Shown: in pieces, positions 1-9,112 of the stretch
How positions within the stretch are numbered: the first letter of the stretch is position 1
Layout: every line of letters starts with the position of its first letter
Origin: Clostridium puniceum
Lineage (GTDB): Bacteria; Bacillota; Clostridia; Clostridiales; Clostridiaceae
Assembly (NCBI RefSeq): GCF_002006345.1
Contig: NZ_LZZM01000011.1
Span: 45,417-109,416 of the forward strand
DNA: 64,000 nucleotides
Reading direction: 5' to 3'
The notes under the pieces: generated by a model
Told to the model about the DNA's origin: nothing
Database searches by the model: none
The model's input: only the letters and a program-made list of their open reading frames with translations
Program-made: the position numbers and the translations under genes

Positions 1-267
1 AAGTACCAATTCTCTATATACTGATTCATTTGCTTTAAAATCTATAACTCTTACTACATCTTCTAATTTATTTAATTGTTTTTTAACTTGTTCTAATACA
101 TTTTCGTCTCCCATAAGAGTAATTGTCATTCTTGAAATTGAAGGATCTTCAGTTCTACCAACAGTTAAACTGTCAATGTTATATCCCCTTCTTGAAAACA
201 ATCCACTCACTCTGCTTAAAACCCCTGATGAATTCTTTACTAAAGCCGATAATACATGCTTTTCCAT
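1..267 (-). CDS. ilvN: Acetolactate synthase small (regulatory) subunit, 3' part cut off by window edge
   Basis: The minus strand reads [20 protein letters not shown], then a segment ending in [12 protein letters not shown], with [21 protein letters not shown] between them. This is the N-terminal ACT domain of the small subunit of acetohydroxyacid synthase, the first common enzyme of branched-chain amino acid synthesis. The subunit binds valine and confers feedback control on the catalytic subunit. Eighty-nine codons are visible and the frame is open to position 1. The ATG at 267 follows a strong Shine-Dalgarno (GGGGGAGAGG). The gene sits directly behind a T-box leader whose likely specifier is an isoleucine codon, which agrees with the pathway. 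Downstream partners lie outside the window. Confidence 0.93.
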   Translation of the reverse strand, partial: MEKHVLSALVKNSSGVLSRVSGLFSRRGYNIDSLTVGRTEDPSISRMTITLMGDENVLEQVKKQLNKLEDVVRVIDFKANESVYRELVL

Positions 268-283
268 TACCTCTCCCCCTTAA

Positions 284-560
284 AAATGGTTAAAAAAATC
301 CACCCTTAATGATATGAATCATAAGAAGTGGGATAATATTCCGCCTTATATAATATCACTAGGTTCTAACAAACCCTTGCATATAACGGATGCACACCGG
401 ACATCTTTTACTCAAGAAATTACTTTCTCTTTCTGGATTCTGCTCAGGAGTGATAACTCTAAAGCTAAAGTATCGATTCTCACCAACCATCGACTCTCTG
501 CAACTCATTTGCTAAATAATTTTCTCCATCTCAGCATTTAATACTTAAGGACCTATTAAA
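284..560 (-). ncRNA. T-box leader, probably isoleucine-specific, upstream of ilvN
   Basis: Read on the minus strand, the leader has stem I hallmarks: CAGAGAGTCGATGGTTGGTG followed by AGAATCGA, then GTTATCACTCCTGAGC. In that last block ATC (Ile) followed by A sits where the specifier codon is expected. A conserved-looking GATGTCCGG...TCCGTTATATGC block precedes the expression platform, and a terminator hairpin with a T-run ends it before the ilvN Shine-Dalgarno. T-boxes sense uncharged tRNA and antiterminate amino acid genes. The T-box bulge is odd: the best candidate reads AAGGCGGAATATTATCCC rather than the usual AGGGTGGNACCGCG. Confidence 0.75.
292..333 (-). terminator. Expression-platform terminator of the ilvN T-box
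   Basis: On the minus strand CCCACTTCTTATGAT pairs imperfectly with ATCATTAAGGGTGG around a very short loop, and ATTTTTTT follows. It lies 25-60 nt before the ilvN start, where the leader should decide between termination and read-through. Confidence 0.75.
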
Positions 561-577
561 TTTTCTTGTTATTCTAG

Positions 578-606
578 ATTTTACTCTCCGTTTTTACTAT
601 TGTCAA
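578..606 (-). promoter_or_regulatory. Sigma-A-type promoter of the ilvN leader
   Basis: On the minus strand a perfect -35 TTGACA (601-606) is separated by exactly 17 bp from a -10 TAAAAT (578-583). Transcription would start near 571 and give a leader of about 300 nt, the right length for the T-box that follows. In 607-815 only AT-rich sequence was seen. Confidence 0.7.
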
Positions 607-815
607 TAATTTAGTAATATATTTTACAGTATGGTTTTTTTATTGATTAAAAATATATCCTAATTATCTATTTATCATTTTTATCATTATTTTTTTAAAT
701 ATTCATTAATATTGTTAAGTTTTGTTTGATTATATTTTTCATTTATTAAGTATTGATTGATAATTTGCATATTTCATATTAATAGTTTAATTGCATAAAT
801 ATTAACATATTTATT

Positions 816-1235
816 CTAGCTTCTTACCTTCTCTCCAAAATCCTCCATAACATCAACTTCTTGAATATGTGCTAAGATTTCATCTAAACCATAATCATAT
901 ATATTCAACTTTATTTTTGCTTCTGATAGTTTAGAAATTATTTCTTCCTTATCTTCTTCAAATATTAATTCATTATCCAATATTTCAACAAAATCTTGAG
1001 TTCTGTATACTTCACATTTGCCTTCTTCAACACCTAATTGTGTAAATACATTTAATCTCGGATCATCTCCACCACTTTCTGTAGCATCATTATATCCATC
1101 CTCATGAAGAGTATCATCAAATCGTTTTTCGTAATATAAATTTATATACGCCTTTACTCCTTCTAGGTCATTAAATCCCTTACAACTGCCACTTGGCATT
1201 ATTAATAAATAATCATTATATATTTCTCTATCCAT
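816..1235 (-). CDS. Hypothetical acidic protein, 139 aa
   Basis: I do not recognise this family. The ATG at 1235 has a clear Shine-Dalgarno (AAGGGGAG) about 7 nt upstream, and the frame is clean to a stop at 816. The product is soluble and acidic, with no signal peptide or membrane segment. Residues about 95-125 (EEDKEEIISKLSEAKIKLNI) look helical and charged. It stands alone between the ilvN leader and a CorC-type gene. Real gene likely; function unknown. Confidence 0.6.
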   Translation of the reverse strand: MDREIYNDYLLIMPSGSCKGFNDLEGVKAYINLYYEKRFDDTLHEDGYNDATESGGDDPRLNVFTQLGVEEGKCEVYRTQDFVEILDNELIFEEDKEEIISKLSEAKIKLNIYDYGLDEILAHIQEVDVMEDFGEKVRS

Positions 1236-1492
1236 ATAATCTCCCCTTCATCAATATTGTATGTAAATTTTTCTTTTTAACTTTTACAGCTTACTTTATC
1301 GTTCCAAAATAAACAACTTATATATATTTATCCCTTATCAATAAAATATTATTCATAATATTTTACGATAATTTTGCTAATGTATTGGTATATACAATAA
1401 ACTATTTTTAATCTATGCAATTAATTATACTGTTAGTTATATCAATGCTTATGAGGATTTTCTCTCTTCATCTAAAATGATTTTATTGCAAA

Positions 1493-1533
1493 AAAGATGG
1501 AATTTTACTTTATTTATGTAAAATTCCATCTTT
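1493..1533 (-). terminator. Terminator after the CorC-type gene (in 1236-1564 intergenic)
   Basis: A perfect 16-bp inverted repeat (AAAGATGGAATTTTAC / GTAAAATTCCATCTTT) has a 9-nt loop and is followed on the minus strand by a T-run. It ends the transcript of the gene at 1565-2881. The rest of 1236-1564 is AT-rich and shows nothing else. Confidence 0.85.
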
Positions 1534-1564
1534 ATCTACAATACCTTTACTTACATTTTAGCCA

Positions 1565-2881
1565 TTATGTTTTGCTAATAAGAATCGTTTCAATTCTCTT
1601 ATCACCTAATTTATCTATCTTAAAGGTTATATCATTATATTCTATTATTTTTTCATCCTCTTCTGATGGTATGTTTCCAATTAAATTAATAAGAAATCCA
1701 CTTATAGTATCAATATCAGCATCTAATTTAATATCTAAATTTAACTTATCATTTAATTCCTCTAATGTTGTTAAACCATCTACCAAAAAAGTATTTTCAT
1801 CTATCTTTCTAATTGTTTCTTCATGACTATCATCTTCATCATTAATTTCTCCCACAATTTCTTCTAGGAGATCCTCAATTGTTATGATACCAGAAAAACC
1901 ACCATATTCATCAATTATAATTGCTATATGCCTTTGGGATGCTTGAAGTGATTTAAATAAATCCTGCACCTTCTTGCCTCCATGAACAAAATATGGTTCT
2001 TTCAATATCTTCTTAATATCTACATTATCAAAGCCTTTATCCTTAGCTTCAATAATGAAATCTTTCATATATAAAATACCCATTACATTATCTATATCAT
2101 CTTCATATACTGGAACCCTAGAATATCTCATTTCTAATAATTCATCTAAATAAGAATTTAATGGTTCTTTGATATTTATACAATATACCTTTGTTCTAGG
2201 TGTCATCACTTTTTCAATTTTTTTATTATCAAATTCAATTATTCCCTCAATCATTTCTTTTTCACTTTCATTTATAGCACCTTGTTCTTCTCCAGTTTCT
2301 ATAAATGATTTAAGCTCTTCTCTTGTTACTATTTCATCTAAATTCTCACTATCTAATCCTAAAATTTTTACTAATAAAGATGTTGATAATGATAATACCT
2401 TTATAAATGGTGCTGCTATCTTAGAAATAAATATTATTGGTTTAAGAGAAAACATAGCTATACTTTCCGATTTTCTTAAAGCTATTCTCTTTGGAACCAA
2501 TTCTCCAAATACTAAGGTAAAATATGACAATATAATTGTAACTCCTATGAATGCAATTTCATCTCCATAAGGTATATTTATACTGTTTAAAGCTTTTCCT
2601 AATTGTGTTGAAATTCCTGTGGCTGCAGAAGCACTGGCAAAAAAACCTGCGAGTGTTATTCCTACTTGAATTGTTGATAAAAATTTTGTTGGCTCCTCCA
2701 TCAGCTTGCAAAGAATTTGTGCTTTTTTATCTCCCTCACTTGCTAACATCTTCATTTTGTTTTTGTTTACTGAAACAATTGCCATTTCTGCCGATGCAAA
2801 AAATGCATTGATTAAAGTTAATGCAACTAAAAATATAATTTGCATTACCATATTATTTGTCTGGGCTACTTCGCCTTCCAT
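1565..2881 (-). CDS. CorC/HlyC-type membrane protein (DUF21-CBS pair-transporter-associated domain)
   Basis: This 438-aa protein has the three-part layout of the HlyC/CorC (CNNM-like) family. Residues about 10-185 form a DUF21 membrane domain (INAFFASAEMAIVSVNKNKM, several hydrophobic spans). Residues about 200-330 hold a CBS pair (MTPRTKVYCI, YSRVPVYEDD, HIAIIIDEYGGFSGIITIED). A C-terminal CorC_HlyC domain covers about 345-430 (FLVDGLTTLEELN). Members are linked to Mg2+/Co2+ efflux; calling it a haemolysin is historical. An in-frame start exists 7 codons upstream, but GGAGGAG sits correctly for the ATG at 2881, so I use that start. Monocistronic, with its own terminator. Confidence 0.85.
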   Translation of the reverse strand: MEGEVAQTNNMVMQIIFLVALTLINAFFASAEMAIVSVNKNKMKMLASEGDKKAQILCKLMEEPTKFLSTIQVGITLAGFFASASAATGISTQLGKALNSINIPYGDEIAFIGVTIILSYFTLVFGELVPKRIALRKSESIAMFSLKPIIFISKIAAPFIKVLSLSTSLLVKILGLDSENLDEIVTREELKSFIETGEEQGAINESEKEMIEGIIEFDNKKIEKVMTPRTKVYCINIKEPLNSYLDELLEMRYSRVPVYEDDIDNVMGILYMKDFIIEAKDKGFDNVDIKKILKEPYFVHGGKKVQDLFKSLQASQRHIAIIIDEYGGFSGIITIEDLLEEIVGEINDEDDSHEETIRKIDENTFLVDGLTTLEELNDKLNLDIKLDADIDTISGFLINLIGNIPSEEDEKIIEYNDITFKIDKLGDKRIETILISKT

Positions 2882-2895
2882 CTTCCTTCTCCTCC

Positions 2896-2955
2896 ATAAC
2901 ATAAATGTTTTTTATTTATATATATATATTAACATAAATAAAACATTTATGTTAT
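2896..2955 (-). terminator. Long hairpin between the response regulator and the CorC-type gene
   Basis: ATAACATAAATGTTTT (2896-2911) and its exact complement AAAACATTTATGTTAT (2940-2955) form a 16-bp stem around an AT-only loop. It lies downstream of the response regulator and directly next to the Shine-Dalgarno of the gene at 2881. It may end the upstream transcript or influence translation of the next gene. No clean T-run follows. Confidence 0.5.
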
Positions 2956-2980
2956 ATTTCATTGAATGTTTATTAATTTT

Positions 2981-4495
2981 TTACATTTCTTCATCACATT
3001 GTTTTTTATAATTTAAAGGGCTTGTACCTACATATTTTTTAAACTTACTATGGAAATAATCTATATTTTTATAGCCGACTTTTTCACAAACTTGATAAAC
3101 CTTAAGCTTTTCTTCTACTAAAAAACACTTGGCCTTTTCTATTCTGATTTTATCTAAGTATGTATTGAAATTTTCTCCCACATTGCTTTTAAAAAGTTTA
3201 CCTAAATATGCACTATTATAATTGAATATTTCAGCTAATATCTCTAACTTTAAATCTTTGTAATAATTAGTATTCATGTAGTTAATTACTCTCTTTATAA
3301 TATTATCTGAGGATGTACCTCCAATTTGATTAGCAATATTATTAAAATTTTCTATAAGATAATCTATTACATGTTTTAAGCTTATTTGGCTATATATATT
3401 TTCTATAATTTCTTCATTAGCTTTAATCGCAATTTCATCATAATCACTGTTCAACTTCTGTTTTAAATCTAAGAATATTTTTATACACATAACTTTTATT
3501 TGCTCTTCTGAATAATTTCTTTGTATAACCAATTTTTCAAGATCTCTAAATTTTGAAATTATTTTTTCTACATCACTAATTTCAACATAACTATATATTT
3601 TTTCTACAACGGTATCAAAATTAAATGATTTATTCATATCAATTTTTTCTACGCTTTTCTTAGATATTATCCCCTTTTCAAGGAATAAAAACCTTTTTAT
3701 TAATAATTTTTTTGCTTCTTTATAAGACTGTTTTATCTTTCTTATATTATTAACTTCACAACCTATAGTTATAAATATGTTTTCATGTAATTTTTTACTT
3801 AATTTGCCTTTTAATTCACTTGCAATGCTATTAATACGCTTGTTATTAAAATCTTTAAATAATATCAAAATTCCCATATCTATTTTAATAACATCTACAT
3901 CTCCATAGCTTTTTAATTGTTCTTTAACTAATTCTTCTAATTTAATTTTTTTATCATAACCATCAACTTCTGATATTAAGGCAACTCTAAATTTTTCATA
4001 TTTACTATATTCTTCTTTTATTTGATTATCTTCTTCTAAGCTCTCATCATTTTCATCTAAAATAAAATTATGAAGTTTAGTATATTGAACTATTTTCTTT
4101 TCTTGTTGCCACAATTTTTCATTTTCTATTTCAGTTTTTAATTGTAGTAATAAATCTATTAGTTCATCTTCGTCAACTGGTTTTAAAATATAAGATTTTA
4201 CTCCATATTTAATTCCTGTCTTAGCATATTCAAAGTTAGAATAACCACTTACAATTATAAATTTGCCTACATATCCTGCTTCTCTTGCTTCTTTAATTAC
4301 ATCTGTACCTAATTTACCAGGAAGTTTTATGTCTATCAACACAATATCAGGTAAAAGCGTCATTATCTTTTCAAACCCATCTTCTGCATCTTGGCCTTCT
4401 CCGCAGACTTGAAATCCATTTTCTTGCCAAGGCATTATTTTTCTAAGCCCTAACCTAACATTTGGTTCATCATCTATAATTAGAACATTTAACAT
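2981..4495 (-). CDS. Response regulator, YesN type (receiver + AraC HTH)
   Basis: 504 aa. Residues 1-120 form a receiver domain: acidic pair DDE at 8-10, phospho-Asp in LPDIVLIDIKLPG, and a conserved Lys in KPVDEDEL. A long linker follows, and residues about 405-500 form an AraC-type double HTH (KLEILAEIFNYNSAYLGKLF, then VCEKVGYKNIDYFHSKFKKY). It starts right after the kinase stop codon (TAA then ATG) with a GGAGG Shine-Dalgarno inside the kinase end, so the pair is translationally coupled. YesMN-type systems usually sense extracellular sugars and control adjacent carbohydrate uptake genes. It most likely activates the locus upstream of it here. Confidence 0.9.
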   Translation of the reverse strand: MLNVLIIDDEPNVRLGLRKIMPWQENGFQVCGEGQDAEDGFEKIMTLLPDIVLIDIKLPGKLGTDVIKEAREAGYVGKFIIVSGYSNFEYAKTGIKYGVKSYILKPVDEDELIDLLLQLKTEIENEKLWQQEKKIVQYTKLHNFILDENDESLEEDNQIKEEYSKYEKFRVALISEVDGYDKKIKLEELVKEQLKSYGDVDVIKIDMGILILFKDFNNKRINSIASELKGKLSKKLHENIFITIGCEVNNIRKIKQSYKEAKKLLIKRFLFLEKGIISKKSVEKIDMNKSFNFDTVVEKIYSYVEISDVEKIISKFRDLEKLVIQRNYSEEQIKVMCIKIFLDLKQKLNSDYDEIAIKANEEIIENIYSQISLKHVIDYLIENFNNIANQIGGTSSDNIIKRVINYMNTNYYKDLKLEILAEIFNYNSAYLGKLFKSNVGENFNTYLDKIRIEKAKCFLVEEKLKVYQVCEKVGYKNIDYFHSKFKKYVGTSPLNYKKQCDEEM

Positions 4496-6304
4496 TTATA
4501 ATACCTCCGTTTTATCTATAATAGGTAATGACAAAGTAACCGTTGTCCCCTTTCCAAATTCACTTTCTATATTTAATCCATATTGTTTTCCATAACGTAT
4601 TTTTATTCTTTGATTTACATTAATCATTCCAATACTCTTTCCATTGTTTTCTTCCGATAAAACTAATTTTTTGTTTATTTTTTCTAATTTTTTCGGTTCA
4701 AGCCCCACCCCATTATCGTTTATCTTTATTATTAAACATTCATCCTTTTCTAGTATATCTATTATAATTGTTCCTTTTTCCCTCTTTTCTTCTAACCCAT
4801 GAACAAATGCATTTTCAACAACTGGTTGAAGTAGCAATGGTAATATCTCATATTCATCTTGGTTAACTGAACTTTCTATATTTAGCTCATACTTAACCAT
4901 TCCTTCAAATCTCATGGCCTGAATTTGAAGATAACTTTCTATAAGGTCAAGTTCCGATTTAAGACTAACACTCTTACCACTAACTTCTAGATTTCTTCTC
5001 ATTATTTTACCAAGTTTCTTCACTATATCAGCAATTTCCTTATCACCATTACAAAATGCCTTCATCCTTATAGTTTCAAGTGTATTATATAGAAAATGAG
5101 GATTTATTTGATTCGCAAGCATTTTAAATTCTGCTTCCTTTTGACTTGCTCTTAATTGTTCCTTTTGTATTTTTTCAATATAAACTTCTTCAATTAATTG
5201 TTTTATACTTTTTATCATCGTCTTTAGATCTTGATATAGCTGCCCTATTTCATCACTACCTTCAATACGCGATACTATGTAGAAATCACCATTTACCACC
5301 CTATGCATTTCTCTCCTTAATATATCAACTCTCTCTGATATTGTTTTTGAGAAATATATAATTATAAATAAGGCAAAAATAATTGTTATTAAAATTACTA
5401 CTATACTATTCGTTGTAACTTTATTAGTTTGGTTAGTAATTTGATTTATAGGCACTATAATAAGAATTTTAAAATTATTTTCTAAAGTTTTGTCTATCTT
5501 AAATGAGTTTAATATCATATAACTTTCCTGTTTATTAAATTCTGTTTTAAAAACATTAATATCATCTTTCTGAGATTTTTTTATAATATATTTTGTTAAT
5601 TGCTTTTCATCAATTTCATATTTATTCTTGGACGAAATTGTTTGTCCATCTAGAAGAATCATATTATTAGATGGGTCAGTATCTATTAAACCTTTTAATA
5701 TGCTTGGATTAATACTTATTACTAATACTCCTGTTTGTTTGCCTCTATTATCTTTTATACATCTAACCAAAGATAAATATTCCAAATTTGTGAATTCATC
5801 TTTAGTATATCTCCATGCTATTTTTCCACTATTAGCTATAGCTTTTTTATACCAGTCTTCGTTTCTTATGGTATCCGAAACCATCAAAAATTCTGTATTT
5901 GGAAGTAGTGTAGGATTTTCAACATATACAGTTATACTTGAAAATTCCCTATAATACTTCAAATAATTTTTAAGAACGGAATAATTGTAGTATGTCTCTA
6001 TAACTTCATTATAACTTGTATAATTTCTAGTTAAAATTGAATTTAAATTCTCATCTCCATAAATCATATCAGATACCTTTGTTGTTAAATTAAGAATCTC
6101 TTCTAATCTATGTTGTATTGTTTTAGAGTTGTTTTCAGCTTCATCTACGGCTCTATTTACAACTATAGTAGTCATTTGTGTTGTTAAATAAGTTCCAACT
6201 ATAGATACTGTTGCAATGGTAACTATAAGGTAAGTTAATATTAATTTATTCCTTATCTTCACATTATTAATTAGATTTTTAATTCTCCAATTGTTGTGCT
6301 TCAT
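4496..6304 (-). CDS. Sensor histidine kinase, YesM type
   Basis: 602 aa. A first membrane span (about 20-43) and a second (about 300-320) enclose an extracytoplasmic Cache-like sensor domain. HAMP follows (about 320-375, RVDILRREMHRVVNGDF), then a His_kinase domain with the phospho-acceptor in NQINPHFLYNTLETIRMKA, and HATPase_c with PLLLQPVVENAFVHG (N box) and IKINDNGVGL (G1). This is the LytS/YesM class, which pairs with AraC-type regulators such as the gene directly downstream. The neighbouring glycosidases and binding protein suggest it senses a plant oligosaccharide or its binding protein. Confidence 0.9.
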   Translation of the reverse strand: MKHNNWRIKNLINNVKIRNKLILTYLIVTIATVSIVGTYLTTQMTTIVVNRAVDEAENNSKTIQHRLEEILNLTTKVSDMIYGDENLNSILTRNYTSYNEVIETYYNYSVLKNYLKYYREFSSITVYVENPTLLPNTEFLMVSDTIRNEDWYKKAIANSGKIAWRYTKDEFTNLEYLSLVRCIKDNRGKQTGVLVISINPSILKGLIDTDPSNNMILLDGQTISSKNKYEIDEKQLTKYIIKKSQKDDINVFKTEFNKQESYMILNSFKIDKTLENNFKILIIVPINQITNQTNKVTTNSIVVILITIIFALFIIIYFSKTISERVDILRREMHRVVNGDFYIVSRIEGSDEIGQLYQDLKTMIKSIKQLIEEVYIEKIQKEQLRASQKEAEFKMLANQINPHFLYNTLETIRMKAFCNGDKEIADIVKKLGKIMRRNLEVSGKSVSLKSELDLIESYLQIQAMRFEGMVKYELNIESSVNQDEYEILPLLLQPVVENAFVHGLEEKREKGTIIIDILEKDECLIIKINDNGVGLEPKKLEKINKKLVLSEENNGKSIGMINVNQRIKIRYGKQYGLNIESEFGKGTTVTLSLPIIDKTEVL

Positions 6305-6411
6305 AATTAATCCTCATTATTCATAATTTAAAATTTTAGAAAACCTTTTCCAAAATAGTATACTATATTTTCTATTTCTTTTAAATTATTTAATTATTAA
6401 CTATAAATAGT

Positions 6412-6450
6412 AATGGGTAAATAAAACGTTTTTCATCTTATTTACCCATT
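6412..6450 (-). terminator. Hairpin between GH95 gene and the sensor kinase
   Basis: AATGGGTAAATAA and TTATTTACCCATT form a perfect 13-bp stem with a 13-nt loop. It separates the glycosidase block from the two-component genes. The following T-tract is weak in both directions, so termination may be partial. Confidence 0.5.
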
Positions 6451-6536
6451 TTATATATGATAAAAACAATTGCTAACCCTAATTTAGACAATTTTTAATC
6501 ATTAATATTTTTCTTAAAATCTTTCCTATAAATCGA

Positions 6537-8915
6537 TTATTCTTTTATGCAAATAATATATTCACCCTTTTCACTTGTTGCAAATTCTATTATATTTTCC
6601 TTAATATACTTAACATAAACCTTTGTTGAATCTCTTTTAATTACCATATTTCTATTTACTTTAATTCTACATATATTACTTAACTTTGATATAATCTTAA
6701 CCTTAAGCAATTGTCCATTTTTCCATTCCATATTAATTTCAAAACCACCTCTAGCTTTAAGGCCTTCTATACAACCATTTTCCCATTCTTTAGGTAAAGC
6801 TGGAAGAAAATCAATATATCCTTCATGACTTTGCAAAAGCATTTCTGCAATAGCGGCGGTTCCACCAAAGTTTCCGTCTATTTGAAATGGTGGACATACA
6901 TTAAATAAATTTGAAAAAGTTAACTTTCTAAATAAAACCATTAAATACTCATATGAAGCTTTTGAATCTTTAAGTCTTGCAAATAAATTAACTACCCAAG
7001 AACAACTCCAGCCTGTATGACCACCGCCATGACTTAATCTTCTTTCTAAAGATACTCTGCACGCTTCAAATAATTCCTTTGTCTTTTCCTCACTTATATC
7101 ACTGCCTGGATATAAACCAAATAAATGGGATAAATGTCTGTGACCTATTTCAAATTCATCAAAATCTTTAAACCATTCTTGCAGCTGTCCATGTTTTCCT
7201 ATTTTATATGGATATAATTTTTCTTTAGCATCTTTTAATTTTTCACTAAATTCTATGTCGTTTTCTAAAACTTCTATGGTTTTTATACAGTTAGTGAATA
7301 GCTCTCTTGTAATTGCCATATCCATTGTAGAAGCAATGCTTGGTGAGCATTTTTCTCCACCTGGTGCTACGAAATTATTTTCCGGTGAAATTGATGGACA
7401 TGTTACTAAATATCCGTTTTCATCACTTATTAACCAGTCTAATAAAAAGATTGCTGCCCCCCTCATAGTTGGGTACACCTCTTCTAGAAATTTTTTATCT
7501 TGAGTGAATTCATAGTGCTCCCAAAGATGACTGCATAACCATGCTCCCGCCATTGGCCAATATGCCCATTCAACACTTCCTCCAGCTGGTGCTGATTGTC
7601 TCCATAAATTTATATTATGATTTGCAGTCCATCCATTGCAGCCATATCTAACTTTTGCTGTTTCTGCTCCAACTTCTGATACTTCTTTTATCATTTTAAA
7701 TAATGGCTCATGACATTCAGATAAATTGCATACTTCCGCTGGCCAATAATTCATTTCAACATTTATATTTGTTGTATAATTACTGCTCCAAGCAGGCCTT
7801 AAATCTTCATTCCAAATTCCTTGAAGATTAGCTGGCTGAGTTCCTTCCCTAGAACTTGACATCAAAAGATATCTTCCATATTGAAAATATAGTGGGATTA
7901 GTGATAAATCCTCTCCACCATTAACGACCTTCTCTAATCTCTTATTTGTTGGAATTTTATACTTTTCATCCTCACCCAAATTAAAATTCACTCGGTTAAA
8001 TAATTCTATATATTCTTGTAAATGGGCTGAATAAAGCTCTTTAAAAGTCTTTTCCTTTATTTTCTCTAAAGTTTCACTACAAAGTTTTTCTGAATCTTTT
8101 CCCTCTATTCCAGCCTCACATTTAAAATCATTAAAGCTTGTATGAGCTATAATTTTTATTAAGACACTATCTGCTCCTTGAACTTTTAAAAATCCATTTT
8201 CAGAGCTGACTTTTCCATTACAAGCTTTTACATCTACCAGAATTTGAAAATCCATTCCCTTTTTGCCTTCCTCATCATATATAATCGGATTTTCTTCTTG
8301 AACATAAGAAGGTGCTGCATGTATTGGTGCTTTTCCTGTTAATGTTATTGAATTTTCATTTAAAGATTTTGTTTCAAATCTTAAAAGACTATCTAAAGAC
8401 GCCAAAAAAGTTAATTTTCCTTTTTTACTTGCAGTAAGATTTATAACAATTGCATTATCTGGTGCAGAAATAAATAAAGTTCTGTTAAATTCAACTCCAT
8501 TTATCTTATAATTAACTCTTACAAGGCCTTCTTCTAAATCTAATTCTCTCTTATATTCCTCATAAGCGTCAGTATTTTCAAAATCTAAATATAAATTTCC
8601 CATAGGAGCATAAGATTCATTCCAAGGTCCAAGTAATTTTTCATTCATTATTTCTTGTCCCTTAACATACTCTCCTTGAAACATTAAATTTCTTACTTCA
8701 TTTAAATTTTCTAAAAATAATCCACAGTTTTCTTCTTTAATTGGCATACCTGTCCACAATGTATCCTCATTTAGTTGAATTCTTTCCTTAGAAACATTTC
8801 CAAATACCATACTTCCAAGCCTTCCATTTCCTAACGGAAGCGCTTCTACCCATTCATTAGCCGGACTTTCATACCATAATTTTAATCTGCTGTCTTTAGT
8901 TCTATCCCCACACAC
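6537..8915 (-). CDS. Glycoside hydrolase family 95, alpha-L-fucosidase
   Basis: 792 aa, full length for GH95. The N-terminal beta domain opens with LWYESPANEWVEALPLGNGR and WTG, typical of the family. The (alpha/alpha)6 barrel carries TTNINVEMNYWPAE (two Asn that position the attacking water), CPSISPENNF (catalytic acid Glu) and PPFQIDGNFGGTAA (Asp), matching residues known from Bifidobacterium AfcA. GH95 enzymes invert alpha-1,2-L-fucosides, and some act on L-galactose; plant members trim fucosylated xyloglucan. There is no signal peptide, so it acts in the cytoplasm on imported oligosaccharides. The start is a GTG at 8915 behind AAGGGGGAAG. It lies downstream of GH3 and GH31 genes on the same strand. 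Confidence 0.9.
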   Translation of the reverse strand: MCGDRTKDSRLKLWYESPANEWVEALPLGNGRLGSMVFGNVSKERIQLNEDTLWTGMPIKEENCGLFLENLNEVRNLMFQGEYVKGQEIMNEKLLGPWNESYAPMGNLYLDFENTDAYEEYKRELDLEEGLVRVNYKINGVEFNRTLFISAPDNAIVINLTASKKGKLTFLASLDSLLRFETKSLNENSITLTGKAPIHAAPSYVQEENPIIYDEEGKKGMDFQILVDVKACNGKVSSENGFLKVQGADSVLIKIIAHTSFNDFKCEAGIEGKDSEKLCSETLEKIKEKTFKELYSAHLQEYIELFNRVNFNLGEDEKYKIPTNKRLEKVVNGGEDLSLIPLYFQYGRYLLMSSSREGTQPANLQGIWNEDLRPAWSSNYTTNINVEMNYWPAEVCNLSECHEPLFKMIKEVSEVGAETAKVRYGCNGWTANHNINLWRQSAPAGGSVEWAYWPMAGAWLCSHLWEHYEFTQDKKFLEEVYPTMRGAAIFLLDWLISDENGYLVTCPSISPENNFVAPGGEKCSPSIASTMDMAITRELFTNCIKTIEVLENDIEFSEKLKDAKEKLYPYKIGKHGQLQEWFKDFDEFEIGHRHLSHLFGLYPGSDISEEKTKELFEACRVSLERRLSHGGGHTGWSCSWVVNLFARLKDSKASYEYLMVLFRKLTFSNLFNVCPPFQIDGNFGGTAAIAEMLLQSHEGYIDFLPALPKEWENGCIEGLKARGGFEINMEWKNGQLLKVKIISKLSNICRIKVNRNMVIKRDSTKVYVKYIKENIIEFATSEKGEYIICIKE

Positions 8916-8977
8916 CTAACTTCCCCCTTTTCAATCGAGAATTTCCCCTCTTTATAAATGTTCTTTTATAAAATACA

Positions 8978-9080
8978 ATTGACAATCAAGGATGAAATCG
9001 TCGCATAATTACTGCATGATTTTCAAAAGCCTTAAGCCTTTCTCCTTGATTGCCCACAGGCTACCCATAAAGGGCATCAA
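8978..9080 (+). repeat. Dispersed intergenic repeat, copy 1
   Basis: This spacer between the GH3 and GH95 genes contains, in order, AAGGATGAAATCGTC, GCCCACAGG and CATCAATT. The same words in the same order occur on the minus strand at 24660-24800. CAATCAAGGA (8983-8992) and TCCTTGATTG (9043-9052) are perfect inverted repeats, so the element could fold into one large arm. It looks non-coding. Confidence 0.45.
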
Positions 9081-9112
9081 TTTTAATTATTATGTCCTGT
9101 ATATTCTATTGT

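Noticed and set aside
314..541. Plus-strand 75-codon open frame opposite the ilvN leader
   Set aside because: It lies across a structured T-box leader read on the minus strand and has no ribosome-binding site.
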